Assembly: GCA_965243245.1 (NCBI GenBank)
Contig: OZ251536.1
Span: 1,612,001-1,676,000, forward strand
Length of the DNA stretch: 64,000 nucleotides
Reading direction: 5' to 3'
Source: JAYQKL01 sp965243245
Lineage (GTDB): Bacteria > Pseudomonadota > Alphaproteobacteria > RS24
Shown: one piece after another, positions 61,810 to 64,000 of the stretch
How the letters are laid out: every line of letters starts with the position of its first letter
Numbering within the stretch: position 1 is the first letter of the stretch
The notes under the pieces: model-generated
The model's database searches: none
What the model saw: only the letters and a program-made list of their open reading frames with translations
Told to the model about the DNA's origin: nothing
Translations under genes and position numbers: made by a program

Positions 61810-64000
61810 ATGAATAATCTGGCGCAACATAATATTGATACGGAAGCGAGGCAGCAACAGGCTGCAGCGGTTACGCCGTATCATGCAAAATATTATGCGT
61901 ATGAATTAACTGCAAAGCGTTCCTCTGCGGTGGTAGATCGTTTGACGACTTCGCTTTTTGATGCCCATGTTGATTTAAACCCCCACCAGATTGAGGCAGC
62001 TTTATTTGCCTTGCGCTCTCCGCTTTCCAAAGGTGTGATTCTGGCTGATGAGGTTGGACTTGGTAAAACCATCGAGGCTGGCATTTTGCTATGCCAATAT
62101 TGGGCGGAGCATAAGAAGCAGTTGTTGGTGGTATGCCCTGCCAGTTTGCGCCGCCAATGGTCGATTGAGCTGGAGGAGAAATTCAACCTATCCAGCATCA
62201 TTCTTGAAAACGACACCTACAAGGCGCGTAGCAAAAACAAGGATAAGCACCCGCTACGGCATGACGGTGTTATTATCATGTCCTACCAATTCGCCAATCG
62301 CCTGAAAGATGAGATGCACAAAGTGCCATGGGATTTAGTGGTGATTGACGAAGCCCATAAGCTGCGGAATTTATATCGCAACGACAATAAAATGGGAAAA
62401 AACATTCAGTATGCGCTTGAGGGCTTCAAGAAGGTTCTGCTTACAGCAACGCCGTTGCAAAACTCCCTGATGGAGCTATATGGCCTTGCCTCGCTGATTG
62501 ATGATCGTATTTTTGGCAGCGTTGAATCTTTCCGAAGTCGCTATGCCAGTGGCGATCCGCCACTTGAAGAGCTGAAGGAACGCATGAAGCCTTTCGTCCA
62601 CCGGACGCTGCGTTCTCAGGTGTTGGAATATATTAACTACACCCGCCGTGAGGCAATCACGCAGCCATTTACACCTACTGAAAAAGAGCAAGAGCTGTAT
62701 GACCGTGTGTCTGACTTTCTGTTGGAGCAGGATACCTACGCCATACCATGGGCGCAGCGCAAACTGGTGGTGCTGATTATCCGAAAACTCATGGCATCCT
62801 CTGCATTTGCTTTGGTTGGAACATTGCAAACTATCAAAGCGCGGCTGGAAGATATCAAGCGTACCGGCAAAGAAAAAGAGCTGAATATCCGTAAAAATCT
62901 GATCGGCGAAAACGATATGGATACGGATTTCATTGAAGAAGCAAATGGCGACAAAAAGCCAGCCCATAAAGGCAGGCCAATCAATTTCCAGAAACTAGAA
63001 TATGAGATTGAACAGGTGGAGCAATTTGAGGTATTGGCGCGTTCCATTAAAGTGGAATCGAAAGCCAAGGAGCTATTGAAGGCGCTAGATATCGGCTTCA
63101 AGCGTATGAGTGATCTGGGTGGCAAGCGTAAGGCACTCATATTTACCGAGTCCAGCCGCACGCAACGCTACTTGAAAGAGTTCTTAAGCGAGAACGGCTT
63201 CAAGGGCAAAATCGTCACTTTCAACGGCCAGAATAGTGATGAGCTGGCACGCTCCATCTATCGTAAATGGGCTGACCAAGAAAAAGACACCGGGCGCATT
63301 ACCGGAACGTTGAACGTGGATGTACGGATGTCATTGGTGGATTTCTTCCGCGATGAAGGTGAGATTATGATTGCCACCGAAGCCGCCGCAGAGGGTATCA
63401 ACCTGCAATTCTGCTCAATGGTTGTGAATTATGATCTGCCGTGGAATCCGCAACGTGTTGAGCAGCGCATTGGCCGTGTCCATCGTTATGGGCAGAAACA
63501 TGATGTGGTGGTGATAAATTTCTTGAATAAAACAAACTGGGCCGATCAGCGCATTTACCAACTACTCAAAGAGAAATTCCAACTATTTGATGGTGTGTTT
63601 GGTGCGTCCGATGAAATTTTAGGGAGCATTGAATCTGGTGTAGATTTTGAGAAGCGCATCTATGATATTTTTGACACTTGCCGCAAACCAGAGGAAATTG
63701 AGCAGGCTTTCACCGAGCTGCAAAGCGAACTGGATGAGCCGATACAGGCGAAGCTCACCGAAGCGCGTCACATGCTTTTTGAGCATTTTGATGAGGATGT
63801 CCACCAGAAGCTAAAATTCCGTATGGAAAGCACGCAAAAACGCATGGATGATGTCACGCGCATGTTCTGGGCGCTTACGAAATATATCTATTTAATCCAG
63901 CATCAAAAAAGCACCGCCTACCATAACAGTGAATATTTTTTCAATGATAAAACGCTGATTTTTGGCACGGATGAAGAGTTTATCCGCCAAGGTGAAAGAC
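61810..64000 (+). CDS. SNF2-family DEAD/DEAH helicase, truncated by window end
   Basis: The first 730 residues of a RapA/HepA-like superfamily 2 ATPase are visible. Walker A is DEVGLGKT (D80, K86), the DEAH box is at 180-183 (VVIDEAHK), and motif III is LLTATPLQNSL. Motifs V and VI are IATEAAAEGINLQF and VEQRIGRVHRYGQ (about 551-561). A family-specific region lies between 330 and 430. The ATPase appears intact. Chromatin-type helicases of this group are also components of phage-defence and restriction operons. The gene continues beyond base 64000, so its partners cannot be seen. Confidence 0.9.
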   Translation, partial: MNNLAQHNIDTEARQQQAAAVTPYHAKYYAYELTAKRSSAVVDRLTTSLFDAHVDLNPHQIEAALFALRSPLSKGVILADEVGLGKTIEAGILLCQYWAEHKKQLLVVCPASLRRQWSIELEEKFNLSSIILENDTYKARSKNKDKHPLRHDGVIIMSYQFANRLKDEMHKVPWDLVVIDEAHKLRNLYRNDNKMGKNIQYALEGFKKVLLTATPLQNSLMELYGLASLIDDRIFGSVESFRSRYASGDPPLEELKERMKPFVHRTLRSQVLEYINYTRREAITQPFTPTEKEQELYDRVSDFLLEQDTYAIPWAQRKLVVLIIRKLMASSAFALVGTLQTIKARLEDIKRTGKEKELNIRKNLIGENDMDTDFIEEANGDKKPAHKGRPINFQKLEYEIEQVEQFEVLARSIKVESKAKELLKALDIGFKRMSDLGGKRKALIFTESSRTQRYLKEFLSENGFKGKIVTFNGQNSDELARSIYRKWADQEKDTGRITGTLNVDVRMSLVDFFRDEGEIMIATEAAAEGINLQFCSMVVNYDLPWNPQRVEQRIGRVHRYGQKHDVVVINFLNKTNWADQRIYQLLKEKFQLFDGVFGASDEILGSIESGVDFEKRIYDIFDTCRKPEEIEQAFTELQSELDEPIQAKLTEARHMLFEHFDEDVHQKLKFRMESTQKRMDDVTRMFWALTKYIYLIQHQKSTAYHNSEYFFNDKTLIFGTDEEFIRQGER

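Overview
The window is a 64 kb piece of an alphaproteobacterial chromosome with moderate GC content. The lineage call rests on several alphaproteobacterial traits: 5-aminolevulinate synthase-type hemA, the petABC (Rieske, cytochrome b, cytochrome c1) operon, purS/purQ/small purL followed by bolA and grxD, cysE followed by a DUF3126 gene, and the order ilvC ... leuA-mreBCD-mrdA-rodA. That last order recalls Rhodospirillales and SAR116-like bacteria. The exact genus cannot be read from the sequence alone. Almost everything up to 59.8 kb is core chromosome with short intergenic gaps and many start/stop overlaps. The last 4 kb is the beginning of an integrated island next to a tRNA-Thr gene.

Layout. 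1-0.4 kb: 3' end of ilvC. 0.6-3.1 kb: a bufferin-type (HvfABCD-like) operon for a ribosomally made, modified copper-binding peptide. 3.2-6.2 kb: a LysR regulator and leuA, the latter with a long leader and an internal 99-bp-period duplication. 6.2-11.8 kb: the rod-shape operon mreB-mreC-mreD-mrdA-rodA. 11.8-14.8 kb (minus strand): hemA-hemH, a glutaredoxin and a small orphan. 15-19.3 kb: Ca/Na antiporter, GNAT, DUF1285, Nudix, DUF6111, CCA-adding enzyme. 19.3-22.9 kb: hemF facing the bc1 operon petABC. 23-27.1 kb (minus): glycine-zipper lipoprotein, ychF, pth, rplY, grxD, bolA. 27.2-34.2 kb (minus): purL, purQ, purS, purC, purB, radC, map. 34.3-45.2 kb: tRNA-Leu, alpha/beta hydrolase, zf-CHCC protein, cysE cluster, GMC oxidoreductase, DsbA-like isomerase, rhomboid, CBS protein, hisI, folE, cysS, SufU-like scaffold, DUF1905 and a small membrane protein. 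45.2-51.7 kb: yidD, thrS, a surface-type hypothetical, nitroreductase, MATE pump, DksA-like protein, nadK. 51.8-59.5 kb: an Mla-type lipid ABC transporter, two GSTs, trhO, typA. 59.8-64 kb: tRNA-Thr, a 5'-truncated serine recombinase that reads antisense through the tRNA, a truncated neighbour gene, an excisionase-like HTH protein and a SNF2-family helicase cut by the window end.

How the genes work together. Blocks serve branched-chain amino acid synthesis (ilvC, leuA), rod-shape peptidoglycan growth, haem production (hemA, hemH, hemF) feeding the bc1 complex, purine synthesis, Fe-S/redox handling (GrxD-BolA, SufU-like), and envelope lipid asymmetry (Mla).

The most striking window-wide property is the large number of short perfect tandem duplications (8-21 bp units, plus one of about 99 bp). 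They lie both between genes and in frame inside genes: leuA, yidD, thrS, cysE, a zf-CHCC protein and a DUF1905 protein. Other points worth following are a possible Shine-Dalgarno-sequestering leader in front of leuA, an 11-G run in mreB, and the tRNA-Thr island whose helicase module may open a DNA-defence operon beyond the window.
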